A stretch of 5,813 nt of DNA from positions 1 to 5,813 of the forward strand of contig CAMDEL010000110.1 of the NCBI GenBank assembly GCA_945896765.1. Reading direction: 5' to 3'. Positions 1 through 5,253 of the stretch are shown here, one piece after another. A program made the translations under genes and the position numbers. The notes under the pieces were generated by a model. It searched no databases, was not told the DNA's origin, and saw only the letters and a program-made list of their open reading frames with translations. Numbering within the stretch: the stretch's first letter is position 1; each line of letters begins with the position of its first letter. Origin of the DNA: Singulisphaera sp. GP187. GTDB lineage: Bacteria; Planctomycetota; Phycisphaerae; Phycisphaerales; SM1A02.

Positions 1-600
1 GGTAATGATGGCAAAAAACAAGGGGCAACAACTCAATTCACTTTGCTTGCGAGTTTCCTAAGCCAACCATTTGCTTTTTATGCGATCGCTGGTCGCAAGG
101 AGGCGCTTGATCATTACGACGCTTCCATAAAACGATTGGCCGGCCAACCGAATGACTCGCTGAATGATGCCGTGACGGCAAGTACGATTGCGGAGGAAGA
201 ATTTGTAGAAAGCATGACCGCGCATGGAGCGCGATTTTTCTTGGAAGGGATATTGATGCCAGCTCTTGGAAAAGTTGTGTTCGAGCTTCAGATTGATCGA
301 GCGAATCGTGATGCGTGCGTGATCTCAATTGCTGCCGAGTTGTATCGCCGTGCAAATGGGAAGTGGCCTGCGAGTGCCAAGGACTTGGCGCCACTTTGTA
401 ATGACAATGCGCCGCGAGATTCATGGAATGGCAAATCAATCTTGATGGAAACCGATGCGAATGGTTTTCGAATGTGGTCGGTTGGTCGAGATGGTATGGA
501 TAATCGAGGCAATCTTGAAAAGTCCACGCAAGTTAAAGATTCCGTGGACTGGGTATGGCTTGCGCCGCGCGGAAACTTGGATCGGTGGGAAAAAAATTAA
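1..600 (+). CDS. Uncharacterised protein with pilin/GspG-like C-terminal tail, 5' end outside window
   Basis: The frame is open from base 1, so the true start lies upstream; the TTG at 43 is only the first possible start in view. About 199 residues are visible, ending at TAA 598-600. I do not recognise a named family. The C-terminal half has a layout common in uncharacterised planctomycete proteins and resembling the tail of type II secretion pseudopilins: a helix ending 'AAELYRRANGKWPASAKDL', then a 'P-x-D-x-W-N-G' turn, then 'FRMWSVGRDGMDNRGN', then a 'DWVW' strand close to the end. In related proteins the acidic 'GxDGxDxxG' stretch is thought to bind calcium or stabilise the fold; that is family knowledge, not shown here. 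The N-terminal part is mainly helical with no clear membrane segment in view. No partner gene follows in the same direction within 200 bp, so its role cannot be inferred from context. Confidence 0.7.
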   Translation, partial: GNDGKKQGATTQFTLLASFLSQPFAFYAIAGRKEALDHYDASIKRLAGQPNDSLNDAVTASTIAEEEFVESMTAHGARFFLEGILMPALGKVVFELQIDRANRDACVISIAAELYRRANGKWPASAKDLAPLCNDNAPRDSWNGKSILMETDANGFRMWSVGRDGMDNRGNLEKSTQVKDSVDWVWLAPRGNLDRWEKN

Positions 601-715
601 CGCCAATAAAGGGCGGTCAGGTTTGCGTCACTCTCGCGCATATCAACGACTGGCACGCCATCAGTTTGCAGAATTTGCCGTAAATTGTGGCGAAAACCCC
701 ATTTCGTCCCACACG
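601..715. other. Short intergenic stretch, no gene seen
   Basis: This lies between the stop of the first CDS and the stop of the minus-strand transporter remnant, so the two converge here. No clear hairpin followed by a T run, no RNA gene and no convincing reading frame was seen on either strand. Confidence 0.4.
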
Positions 716-811
716 TTAACTCAACGCTTCGCGCTGACGGTCGCGCAGCAGGAATAATCCCAACACCAATGTGATTGCAGTGATGGCCATTGGGTAATAC
801 AAGCCCGCGAG
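716..811 (-). pseudogene. C-terminal remnant of an MFS transporter
   Basis: Read on the minus strand, about 30 codons end at TAA (plus-strand 716-718). They begin 'LAGLYYPMAITAIT' and continue as a hydrophobic helix 'LVLGLFLLRDRQREALS'. This matches the last transmembrane helix and basic tail of major facilitator transporters of the metabolite:H+ symporter type, whose C-termini typically read 'YAGLWYP-(hydrophobic)-GxxFLxET/RD'. Everything upstream of the 'LAGLYYP' motif is missing. Beyond about position 812 the same frame becomes antisense to the chagasin-like gene, and its translation there turns Cys/His/Pro-rich and loses MFS character. This is therefore a gene end left after a rearrangement and cannot make a transporter. 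The family call rests on a short segment read by eye. Confidence 0.5.
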
Positions 812-812
812 T

Positions 813-1100
813 GTGGGTGAAGACTTCAAGGTCTCGCTCACATCGAAGTCGGGGGATGGACACGCGTGGCAATGCTGCACGCTCAATGATCCATCTCTTC
901 TTGTCGATGCAGCATTCGAGACTCAGCCGCAGGGCACGGTTGCAGCGGGCAAAGAAATTCAAACTATTTATCAGCTGCACGCACGCGCCGTGGGCAAGGC
1001 AAAGATTGAATTCGCACTTGTGAACACCATTGATAAAAATAATGCGCCGTCGCAAACAATCAAGTTAGAGGTGGAAGTCAAGGCAGCGGCTTCGAAATAG
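813..1100 (+). CDS. Chagasin-like (protease inhibitor I42 type) protein, probably 5'-truncated
   Basis: 95 codons from GTG 813 to TAG 1098-1100. The visible protein has the build of the chagasin/I42 cysteine-protease-inhibitor fold, a small all-beta domain. 'GEDFKVSLTSKSGDGHAW' resembles the first strand plus the NPTTGYxW-type loop; 'IYQLHARAVGKAKIEFAL' resembles the 'F-x-A-x-x-x-G-x-A-x-I-x-F' strand pair; 'SQTIKLEVEVK' is the final strand. The third inhibitory loop (RPWE in chagasin) is not recognisable, so inhibitor activity is doubtful. Secreted family members carry a signal peptide; here none exists. The frame meets a stop at 795-797, and the sequence just upstream belongs to an MFS remnant on the other strand. 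I infer that the 5' end was lost at about position 812. No Shine-Dalgarno site precedes the GTG. The 3' part (from 976) recurs at 4983-5107. Confidence 0.45.
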   Translation: MGEDFKVSLTSKSGDGHAWQCCTLNDPSLLVDAAFETQPQGTVAAGKEIQTIYQLHARAVGKAKIEFALVNTIDKNNAPSQTIKLEVEVKAAASK

Positions 1101-1139
1101 CGGCATCAATTATTGATAGGGCTTCGCTTTTCCAGTGTC
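976..1139 (+). repeat. Direct repeat copy 1 (chagasin-like 3' end plus 39 bp)
   Basis: Matches 4983-5147 in the same orientation with six substitutions and one single-base insertion over about 164 bp (about 96% identity). It covers the last ~41 codons of the chagasin-like gene, its stop, and a short downstream stretch containing the perfect palindrome ATCAAT-T-ATTGAT (1105-1117). Homology ends abruptly at 'CCAGTGTC' (1132-1139). The next base begins transposase-derived sequence in this copy and different sequence in the other. Confidence 0.95.
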
Positions 1140-1141
1140 AT

Positions 1142-1346
1142 CACGAGATGCGCCCCATGTCGCTCATCAACGACGCGCAGATCATCGAGCGCATCTTGCG
1201 GCATGTTGGTAAATGAGATGTGCAATCATGGCGTTCGCATCGCGCCAAGCACGGGGCCGCCGGCAACGGAAACAATCGAGTGCGGCCAACTCGTCATCGA
1301 ACTATGCCTTGACGATCCGATGTCGGACTATGACTGCGGGATCTGA
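1142..1346 (+). pseudogene. C-terminal fragment of an IS91-type transposase, frameshifted
   Basis: From 1148 the plus strand reads 'MRPMSLINDAQIIERILRHV' then GK and a stop (TGA 1214-1216). This matches the end of IS91-family transposases, where 'C-P-x-C-G-G-x-M-R-(V/I)-I-x-F-I-x-D-x-x-V-I-x-R-I-L-x-H-L-G' follows the catalytic domain. The reading then continues in the +1 frame with 'GVRIAPSTGPP' (from about 1230) and ends 'LVIELCLDDPMSDYDCGI', like the 'DDPFPDYD' tail of many such transposases, stopping at TGA 1344-1346. The upstream Zn-binding and catalytic parts are missing, and the frame is broken by a stop and a frameshift, so it is non-functional. It starts within about ten bases of the end of the 976-1139 repeat, which places a deletion junction near 1140. 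Confidence 0.6.
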
Positions 1347-1583
1347 TAGCTGATGTGAGTGCGATCGGTCGCGCTACAACAGGTGCGACACATACGATTT
1401 GAAAGATTTCAAAGTCGCCGTGGATATCGCATAGGAATTTCCTGCTATTGCCCGCCACACGACCACCGCCGAGGCGGTGGAGTTGGAGGAAACTACTCCG
1501 CCGCGAGAGCGAAGGCCGCCAATGCGCCATAATGTCGCCAGACATTTGTATTGCAGCACCGCATTGTTACACTTGTCGTTGTC
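1347..1583. other. Non-coding leader region upstream of the GYF_2/Ig-like gene
   Basis: No convincing reading frame was seen on either strand. The stretch may include the degraded 3' flank of the IS91-type element. It holds the paired hairpins at 1463-1504 and leads to the ATG at 1584. I could not identify a convincing -35/-10 pair, although a promoter for the downstream operon should lie here. Confidence 0.4.
1463..1504 (+). promoter_or_regulatory. Two mutually exclusive hairpins in the leader
   Basis: Hairpin A: CCACCGCC (1463-1470), loop GA, GGCGGTGG (1473-1480), eight perfect pairs. Hairpin B: GCGGTGGAGT (1474-1483) pairs with ACTCCGCCGC (1495-1504), ten pairs including one G-U, with an 11-base loop that contains GGAGG. 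The two share bases 1474-1480, so they cannot form together. This is the geometry of an attenuator-like switch, but there is no T run after either arm and the start codon is 80 bases further on. It could equally be a remnant of the IS91-type element end. Confidence 0.4.
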
Positions 1584-2552
1584 ATGAGCTCATGGTTCTA
1601 CGCCATTGATAAAGTTCGCAATGGGCCGATTTCGGCGGAGGAACTTTCCGAACTGGCAAGTCGTGGCGTCATTCACGGCGAGACATTGATTTGGAAGGCG
1701 GGGTTGAAAGACTGGATCCCTGCAAGGCAAGTACGCGGGCTTTCCTTTGTGTGTTCCAAGGCAATCATCCCGCCACCACCAGTGAAGGCGATACCCCCAA
1801 AGGTTCGAACTGAAAGTCCAGCAGAATTCAATGCCTTTCGTCAACCGGTCCACGGTGCGAGTCGCGGGACGAGCAGCCAATTCAACAAGCCTCACAATAC
1901 ACTTTGGGACCACTATTTCTTTTGGCTGAATAGTTCTGACCGTGGTTATTCGGGCTTCGCGTCTGGAGTGATCGTGTTGTTCGTCTTGTATGGGTACTTC
2001 AATTGGGGCAAGATCAGAGAAGAGATCTCGACGGCCTTCAACTCGGTGACAGTAGCGAGACCTGTCCAGCCGAGCGATAACGCGGGGAGTACGACAACGA
2101 GTAGAAACGTCTTTCCAGTTGCTCCGAGTTATTCATCGGAAGGATTCAGTGTTCCTTCTATGACGAGTGCTAATGAAAGAGACATTGAACCAACACCAAC
2201 GATGCCGAGCCATGGAACCAACCGCGGCGATTCGTCCCAATCGAATACTCAACCCAGTGGAGGGCAGATGGCACCTAAAGAAGCGACTTATATCGAGATG
2301 ACTCCCAAGGTGACTGAACGCGTTGTACCCAGGAGCCGAATTCAGTTCAGCGCTGTTGCGAAAGACGGCAATGGAATTGCCTTATCTCCTCAGCCGCAGA
2401 TCGAGTGGAGTTCGGGTTCCGGATCAATCGACGGAAGTGGCAGCTTGGTGGTTCCCGACTGTAACGGATGCGCATTTCATGTTTACGCGAGAGTGCGCAC
2501 GAGTCGAGGGGTGGTCACCACATCTGTCAATGTGGAAGTGAAGTTTAAGTAG
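1584..2552 (+). CDS. GYF_2-domain membrane protein with C-terminal Ig-like domain
   Basis: 322 residues from ATG 1584 to TAG 2550-2552. I chose ATG 1584 because the GYF_2 domain begins at once ('MSSWFYAIDKVRNGPISAEE'); the TTG at 1551 would add eleven residues unlike the family, and neither start has a clear Shine-Dalgarno site. Residues 3-55 form a GYF_2-type domain (W-[FY]-Y-A, 'NGPIS', 'ETLIWKAGLKDWIPARQV'), a small peptide-binding adaptor fold common in planctomycetes. Residues 60-118 are a Pro/Ser-rich linker, about 121-140 one transmembrane helix ('GFASGVIVLFVLYGYFNW'), and 150-232 a Ser/Thr/Pro-rich low-complexity stretch. Residues 233-322 look like a bacterial Ig-like (Big) domain: 'SRIQFSAVAKDGNGIAL', 'IEWSSGSGSIDGSGSLVVP', then alternating strands to 'VNVEVKFK'. 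Inferred topology is adaptor inside, Ig-like domain outside. It lies upstream of the FGE-like gene that starts with the same kind of domain, so the two probably share an operon and a cytoplasmic partner. Its function is unknown. Confidence 0.85.
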   Translation: MSSWFYAIDKVRNGPISAEELSELASRGVIHGETLIWKAGLKDWIPARQVRGLSFVCSKAIIPPPPVKAIPPKVRTESPAEFNAFRQPVHGASRGTSSQFNKPHNTLWDHYFFWLNSSDRGYSGFASGVIVLFVLYGYFNWGKIREEISTAFNSVTVARPVQPSDNAGSTTTSRNVFPVAPSYSSEGFSVPSMTSANERDIEPTPTMPSHGTNRGDSSQSNTQPSGGQMAPKEATYIEMTPKVTERVVPRSRIQFSAVAKDGNGIALSPQPQIEWSSGSGSIDGSGSLVVPDCNGCAFHVYARVRTSRGVVTTSVNVEVKFK

Positions 2553-2587
2553 GAAATCAATCGGTTCAGCGATCGTCCGGAGTAACT

Positions 2588-2686
2588 ATGAACAGACCAG
2601 CACACGGTTCTCTCGTTGGATCGATCAAGCCACGAAAACTTGCAAAGACCTTTGTCTTTCAGCGTGCTGATTGGAGCACTCTGTAA
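2588..2686 (+). CDS. Possible 32-residue coupled small ORF
   Basis: ATG 2588 to TAA 2684-2686. It is preceded by CCGGAG (2577-2582) five bases before the ATG, the best-placed Shine-Dalgarno site in this cluster. The peptide begins 'MNRPAHGSLVGSIKPRK' and ends 'FVFQRADWSTL': basic, no membrane segment, no family recognised. Its stop is two bases before the ATG of the FGE-like gene (TAATAATG), an arrangement that suits translational re-initiation. It could be a leader peptide that controls translation of the next gene, a small protein, or chance. No homology is visible. Confidence 0.35.
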   Translation: MNRPAHGSLVGSIKPRKLAKTFVFQRADWSTL

Positions 2687-2688
2687 TA

Positions 2689-4554
2689 ATGGCGAAGTGG
2701 CACTTCAAGAGAGCGGACGCGACGTTTGGTCCATTTGACTCGGGGCAGATGAAGCGACGTGCCCTCAGGGGCGAGATTCTCCCTGACGACTATGTAAAGC
2801 GAGAGGACATGTCGAAGTGGATGCGAGCTTCGCAGGTCGAAGGATTGAAGTTTGGAGTCGCAGCGAGCAAGCAGGTCGATTCGCTCCCACCGCTGATCCC
2901 CAAATCGGGTTCGTCATCCAACCAGGGGCACGAGTTTGTCGATCTCGATCTTGCTGCAAGTTCCACGATCCCAGAATTCGAATCGCTGGAAGAGAAGTAC
3001 GTGATGATTCGGGATGGCGTTAAGTCGAAACTTCGAACCCTTGACGATTGGATAGATTTGGCGAATGGTGGGCATGTCTTGGCGGATGACGAATTGGTGC
3101 AGGTGGTTTGTGACCAAACATTTTCGATGGGGTTTGCGAGAGACCAATCGTGGTTTCCTGGGTATCTGCCGGCAGAATCTGTTGTTAAAGCCAATGCCCC
3201 AAAGCCCGAGCCGCCCAAGGGCGCGATCCAGACGGCGATCGCGTCACATCGGAAATCGATCATGTTTTCGGCGATTGGGTTCGCACTTTTTCTTGGCCTT
3301 GCGATTCCAGTCGGCCTGAACCAGAGACATCGGCATGCGGCGATCGACTTTAATCAACTCAAGCGGGATCGGATCAGTGCGATCATGAAAAACATCGCAA
3401 CGGGCGAACCGTATGGCTTAATGTCTGAGATAGATGGGCAGCTCGATCTCGCGAAAACGCCGAAGTTCCCGCTTGAGGCAGATACCACAGCGGCGCTCGC
3501 ACGCCTTGACGAAAAACGCGCGGTCGTTTGGTGGTCTGCCCGACGAGTCGAGCCTGAACTCGCGAGTGCGGAGGCGTTTGCAAAGGAAACGATCGAATCT
3601 GTCAATATCGGCGACTTGCAAGCCGCCGAGGCGGCACTTCAGAAGATGCGCGATGCGATGCCAGAGTTGCCGGACACCCCTCTTGAGACCGTTTCCCCCG
3701 AACGCATCGCTCTGGTAAGAAAGTCTGTCGCAAGTGCCAATCTTTTATGCAAGCAGTTGCACGAGAATCGATTGCGAGCGATCCAGTCGGTGTCCACTTG
3801 GGCTGAAGTTCTCGAACAGAATCCCGATCCCAAGGTTGTCACCGATGTGGACTTTCTCAAGCGCATCAGAGCGACAGACCTGCCATGGCGAGTCACGCAT
3901 AAATCGGCAGGCATCGAGATGCTGTTGGTTCCTCCTGGAACATTCATGATGGGTGCAAGTCCCGGCGATACGCAAGCAAGCGATATCGAAAAACCTGCGC
4001 ACGAAGTCACGATCACTAAAGCGTTCTATCTCGGGAGAACCGAAGTCACCCAAGCGCAGTGGTTCAAAGTGATGGATACGAACCCGAGCACGTTTCGTGG
4101 TGAATCACTTCCTGTCGACAGCGTGTCGTGGGAGGACATAAGTATATTCTTGAAGAAAGCTGGCGGTGGTCTTCACTTGCCAACAGAGGCAGAGTGGGAA
4201 TACGCCTGCCGCGCAGGAACGAAAGGTGCGACATACGGCGATCTTGATTTGATCGCGTGGTATCAAGGTATTTCACGAGGGCCAACTCACGCTGTCGGCA
4301 AGCTTCAGCCCAACGGACTTGGTTTCTGCGACATGTTGGGCAATGTTTGGGAGTGGTGCCAGGATAGGGATGGGGATTATTCATCAGTAAGCGTGACCAA
4401 CCCCACAGGACCTGCGACTGGTTCGTTCCGTTTGTTGCGCGGCGGCAGCTGGACCGACAGCTCCAGCTACTGCCGCGCGTCGCATCGCAGCGGCAGCGTC
4501 CTCCCGTACGCCGCCTACAACGGTTTCGGGTTCCGTGTCGTGAGGACTCCGTAG
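2689..4554 (+). CDS. GYF_2-domain membrane protein with C-terminal FGE/SUMF1-like (C-lectin fold) domain, putative DGR target
   Basis: 621 residues from ATG 2689 to TAG 4552-4554. The domain starts right at 'MAKWHFKRADATFGPFDSGQ'; the TTG at 2671 is less likely. GGAG at 2673-2676 lies 12 bases upstream, and the short ORF stop is adjacent. Residues 2-55 are a GYF_2-type domain, 60-98 a Ser/Pro-rich linker, 99-160 a small unrecognised domain, and about 189-210 a transmembrane helix ('SIMFSAIGFALFLGLAIPV'). Residues 215-395 are a mostly helical stalk rich in Ala, Glu and Leu. Residues 402-619 are an FGE-sulfatase domain: 'MLLVPPGTFMMGA', 'FYLGRTEVTQAQW', 'LPVDSVSWEDI', 'LHLPTEAEWEYACRAGT', 'DMLGNVWEWCQD', 'LLRGGSW...YCRASHR', 'GFGFRVV'. 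In true FGE two cysteines in RGGSxxCxxxxC oxidise sulfatase cysteine; here the first is Asp590 and only Cys595 remains, so that activity is unlikely. The domain more likely binds a ligand. The 3' end (4453-4521) has the codon pattern of a DGR variable region. Cytoplasmic GYF_2 and external FGE-like domain are inferred. Confidence 0.9.
   Translation: MAKWHFKRADATFGPFDSGQMKRRALRGEILPDDYVKREDMSKWMRASQVEGLKFGVAASKQVDSLPPLIPKSGSSSNQGHEFVDLDLAASSTIPEFESLEEKYVMIRDGVKSKLRTLDDWIDLANGGHVLADDELVQVVCDQTFSMGFARDQSWFPGYLPAESVVKANAPKPEPPKGAIQTAIASHRKSIMFSAIGFALFLGLAIPVGLNQRHRHAAIDFNQLKRDRISAIMKNIATGEPYGLMSEIDGQLDLAKTPKFPLEADTTAALARLDEKRAVVWWSARRVEPELASAEAFAKETIESVNIGDLQAAEAALQKMRDAMPELPDTPLETVSPERIALVRKSVASANLLCKQLHENRLRAIQSVSTWAEVLEQNPDPKVVTDVDFLKRIRATDLPWRVTHKSAGIEMLLVPPGTFMMGASPGDTQASDIEKPAHEVTITKAFYLGRTEVTQAQWFKVMDTNPSTFRGESLPVDSVSWEDISIFLKKAGGGLHLPTEAEWEYACRAGTKGATYGDLDLIAWYQGISRGPTHAVGKLQPNGLGFCDMLGNVWEWCQDRDGDYSSVSVTNPTGPATGSFRLLRGGSWTDSSSYCRASHRSGSVLPYAAYNGFGFRVVRTP
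4432..4551 (+). other. Putative DGR variable region (VR) at the 3' end of the FGE-like gene
   Basis: Three blocks of codons are all NNC: 4453-4470 (ACC GAC AGC TCC AGC TAC), 4489-4503 (AGC GGC AGC GTC CTC) and 4507-4521 (TAC GCC GCC TAC AAC), sixteen of sixteen. They are separated by conserved framework codons: RGGSW before, CR and the Arg at 4486-4488, Pro at 4504-4506, then GFGFRVV. In known diversity-generating retroelements the template carries AAC codons at these sites ('RGGSWNNN..NCR..NRNNNN..'), and reverse transcription changes adenines to any base, giving NNC codons. The surrounding gene uses mixed third positions (for example ACA GGA CCT GCG ACT GGT TCG just upstream). The exact VR borders need the template for comparison; the framework GGTTTCGGGTTCCGTGTCGT (4522-4541) would be where the initiation-of-mutagenic-homology site lies. 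Confidence 0.6.
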
Positions 4555-4568
4555 TTTCATTTTCTCTT

Positions 4569-4593
4569 GATGATTTCGCGCAGCGGAATCATC
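4569..4593 (+). terminator. Hairpin after the FGE-like gene, probable terminator or DGR-associated stem
   Basis: GATGATT-T-CGC (4569-4579) pairs with GCG-G-AATCATC (4583-4593) around a GCA loop: eleven pairs including one T-G wobble. It starts 15 bases after the stop codon and is followed by TTCTATTTTCC, a modest T-rich tail, which fits a rho-independent terminator. A stem-loop shortly after the variable region is also a known requirement for target recognition in some DGRs, so it could serve that role. Confidence 0.55.
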
Positions 4594-4662
4594 TTCTATT
4601 TTCCATCTTCTCTGGGACGAGTCCGCGGCCTTCGCAGCGGATGAGTTTTCCTTTTTACTTCT

Positions 4663-4690
4663 CCAAACCTTGGCGTCTGCCATGGTTTGG
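4663..4690. repeat. 12-bp-stem inverted repeat (hairpin)
   Basis: CCAAACCTTGGC (4663-4674), loop GTCT, GCCATGGTTTGG (4679-4690): 11 of 12 positions pair. There is no T run after it on either strand, so it is not an obvious terminator. It could be a structured RNA element, a cruciform site, or part of an intergenic repeat family. Confidence 0.6.
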
Positions 4691-4752
4691 TGGCTGTGAA
4701 GGCTGCAGGGCTGTCTCACCCACTGGCTGTGGAAATTTTTTTGAAACAAAAA

Positions 4753-4772
4753 GGGCTAGCGCCCTATAGCCC
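4753..4772. repeat. Small inverted repeat
   Basis: GGGCTA (4753-4758) and TAGCCC (4767-4772) pair across an 8-base loop. An alternative stem AGGGC/GCCCT (4752-4756 with 4761-4765) overlaps it. Function not apparent. Confidence 0.4.
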
Positions 4773-4900
4773 GCCGCTACTAAAAAACTTTATTCCCCCA
4801 AAAAAACCTGCATCCAATTTGTTCAAGGGAGCGATTCAATCGAAGATCGATTTGTCCAACAAAATATGCAGGCAGGCTTATTTGAGCTTTCCTCGATTTC

Positions 4901-5107
4901 GTGGACACCCAAATTGGCGAGGATGTTCGCCAGTGGCCCCAATCCCCCGCCAAGAAGAAGAAGGGTGAGTTTGTGAAGCGGATGCATGCACGCGCCGTGG
5001 GCAAGGCAAAGATTGAATTCGCACTTGTGAGCACCATTGATAAAAATAATGCGCCGTCGCAAACAATCAAGTTAGAGGTGGAAGTCAAGGCCGCGGCTTC
5101 GAAGTAG
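4901..5107 (+). pseudogene. Chimeric ORF: unknown 27-residue segment fused to a second chagasin-like 3' end
   Basis: The frame opens after the TGA at 4883-4885 and could start at GTG 4901, giving 68 residues to TAG 5105-5107. The first part ('MDTQIGEDVRQWPQSPAKKKK' then GEFVKR) is lysine-rich and matches nothing in the first copy or any family I recognise. From 'MHARAVGKAKIEFAL' it is the same as the C-terminal 41 residues of the 813-1100 gene, with one amino-acid change (Asn to Ser). The N-terminal half of the chagasin-like fold is absent, so the product cannot fold as that domain. No Shine-Dalgarno site precedes the GTG. Most likely a gene 3' end joined by recombination to a fragment of another gene. 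Confidence 0.5.
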
Positions 5108-5147
5108 CCGCCATCAATTATTGATAGGACTTCGCTTTTCCAGTGTC
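4983..5147 (+). repeat. Direct repeat copy 2 (chagasin-like 3' end plus 40 bp)
   Basis: Partner of 976-1139, same orientation, 4.0 kb apart. Of the four substitutions inside the coding part, three are silent third-position changes (CAC/CAT, GCA/GCC, AAA/AAG) and one changes Asn to Ser. It carries one extra base after the stop (near 5109-5112) and keeps the ATCAAT-T-ATTGAT palindrome. Homology ends at 'CCAGTGTC' (5140-5147). Confidence 0.95.
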
Positions 5148-5253
5148 GCAGGCGAGTATCGCGCGCACACGGCCTCGACAAGTGCGCAAGAAATTCGGCC
5201 ACACTTTGGCGGATGACCGTCTTTCGTTTTTACGCTCGCCTGCTCTGGTCGCG

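Larger units (their letters stand above)
4555..4900. other. Non-coding, hairpin-rich region downstream of the FGE-like gene
   Basis: I see no convincing gene on either strand. The stretch contains a terminator-like hairpin (4569-4593), a longer hairpin (4663-4690) and a GGGCTA hairpin (4753-4772), with T-rich tracts between. Parts such as 'CTTCTCTGGGACGAGTCC', 'CTTCGCAGCGG' and 'CCTTGGCGTCTGCC' resemble the 'cttcgcggcc/cttggcgtc' type of intergenic low-complexity repeat seen in many environmental bacteria; that is an impression from memory. No template repeat of the putative variable region was found here. Confidence 0.5.

Noticed and set aside
597..1055. 152-codon minus-strand frame
   Set aside because: Antisense to the chagasin-like gene and the repeat; composition is Cys/Arg-rich and unlike any family. 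Only the short MFS-like tail in another minus frame is convincing.
1105..1117. ATCAAT-T-ATTGAT palindrome after the chagasin-like stop as a terminator
   Set aside because: Only six A/T-rich pairs with a one-base loop and no T run; present in both repeat copies simply because the region is duplicated.
1308..1336. TTGACG...TATGAC as a promoter for the GYF_2 gene
   Set aside because: It lies inside the transposase remnant coding sequence, 250 bases from the gene, and the -10 match is poor.
2790..3263. 157-codon minus-strand frame
   Set aside because: Complete shadow of the GYF_2/FGE-like gene, whose domains are clear on the plus strand.
4384..4749. 121-codon minus-strand frame spanning the end of the FGE-like gene
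   Set aside because: It is antisense to the GC-rich variable region and to low-complexity intergenic DNA; Ala/Arg-rich translation reflects the complement of the NNC codons.
4687..4968. 93-codon plus-strand frame in the downstream region
   Set aside because: No recognisable motif, no ribosome site, runs through hairpins and into the repeat-flanking fusion in a different frame.
976..5147. Composite transposon bounded by the two repeats
   Set aside because: The repeats are gene tails rather than insertion sequences, both transposase pieces are dead, and no target-site duplication could be recognised.
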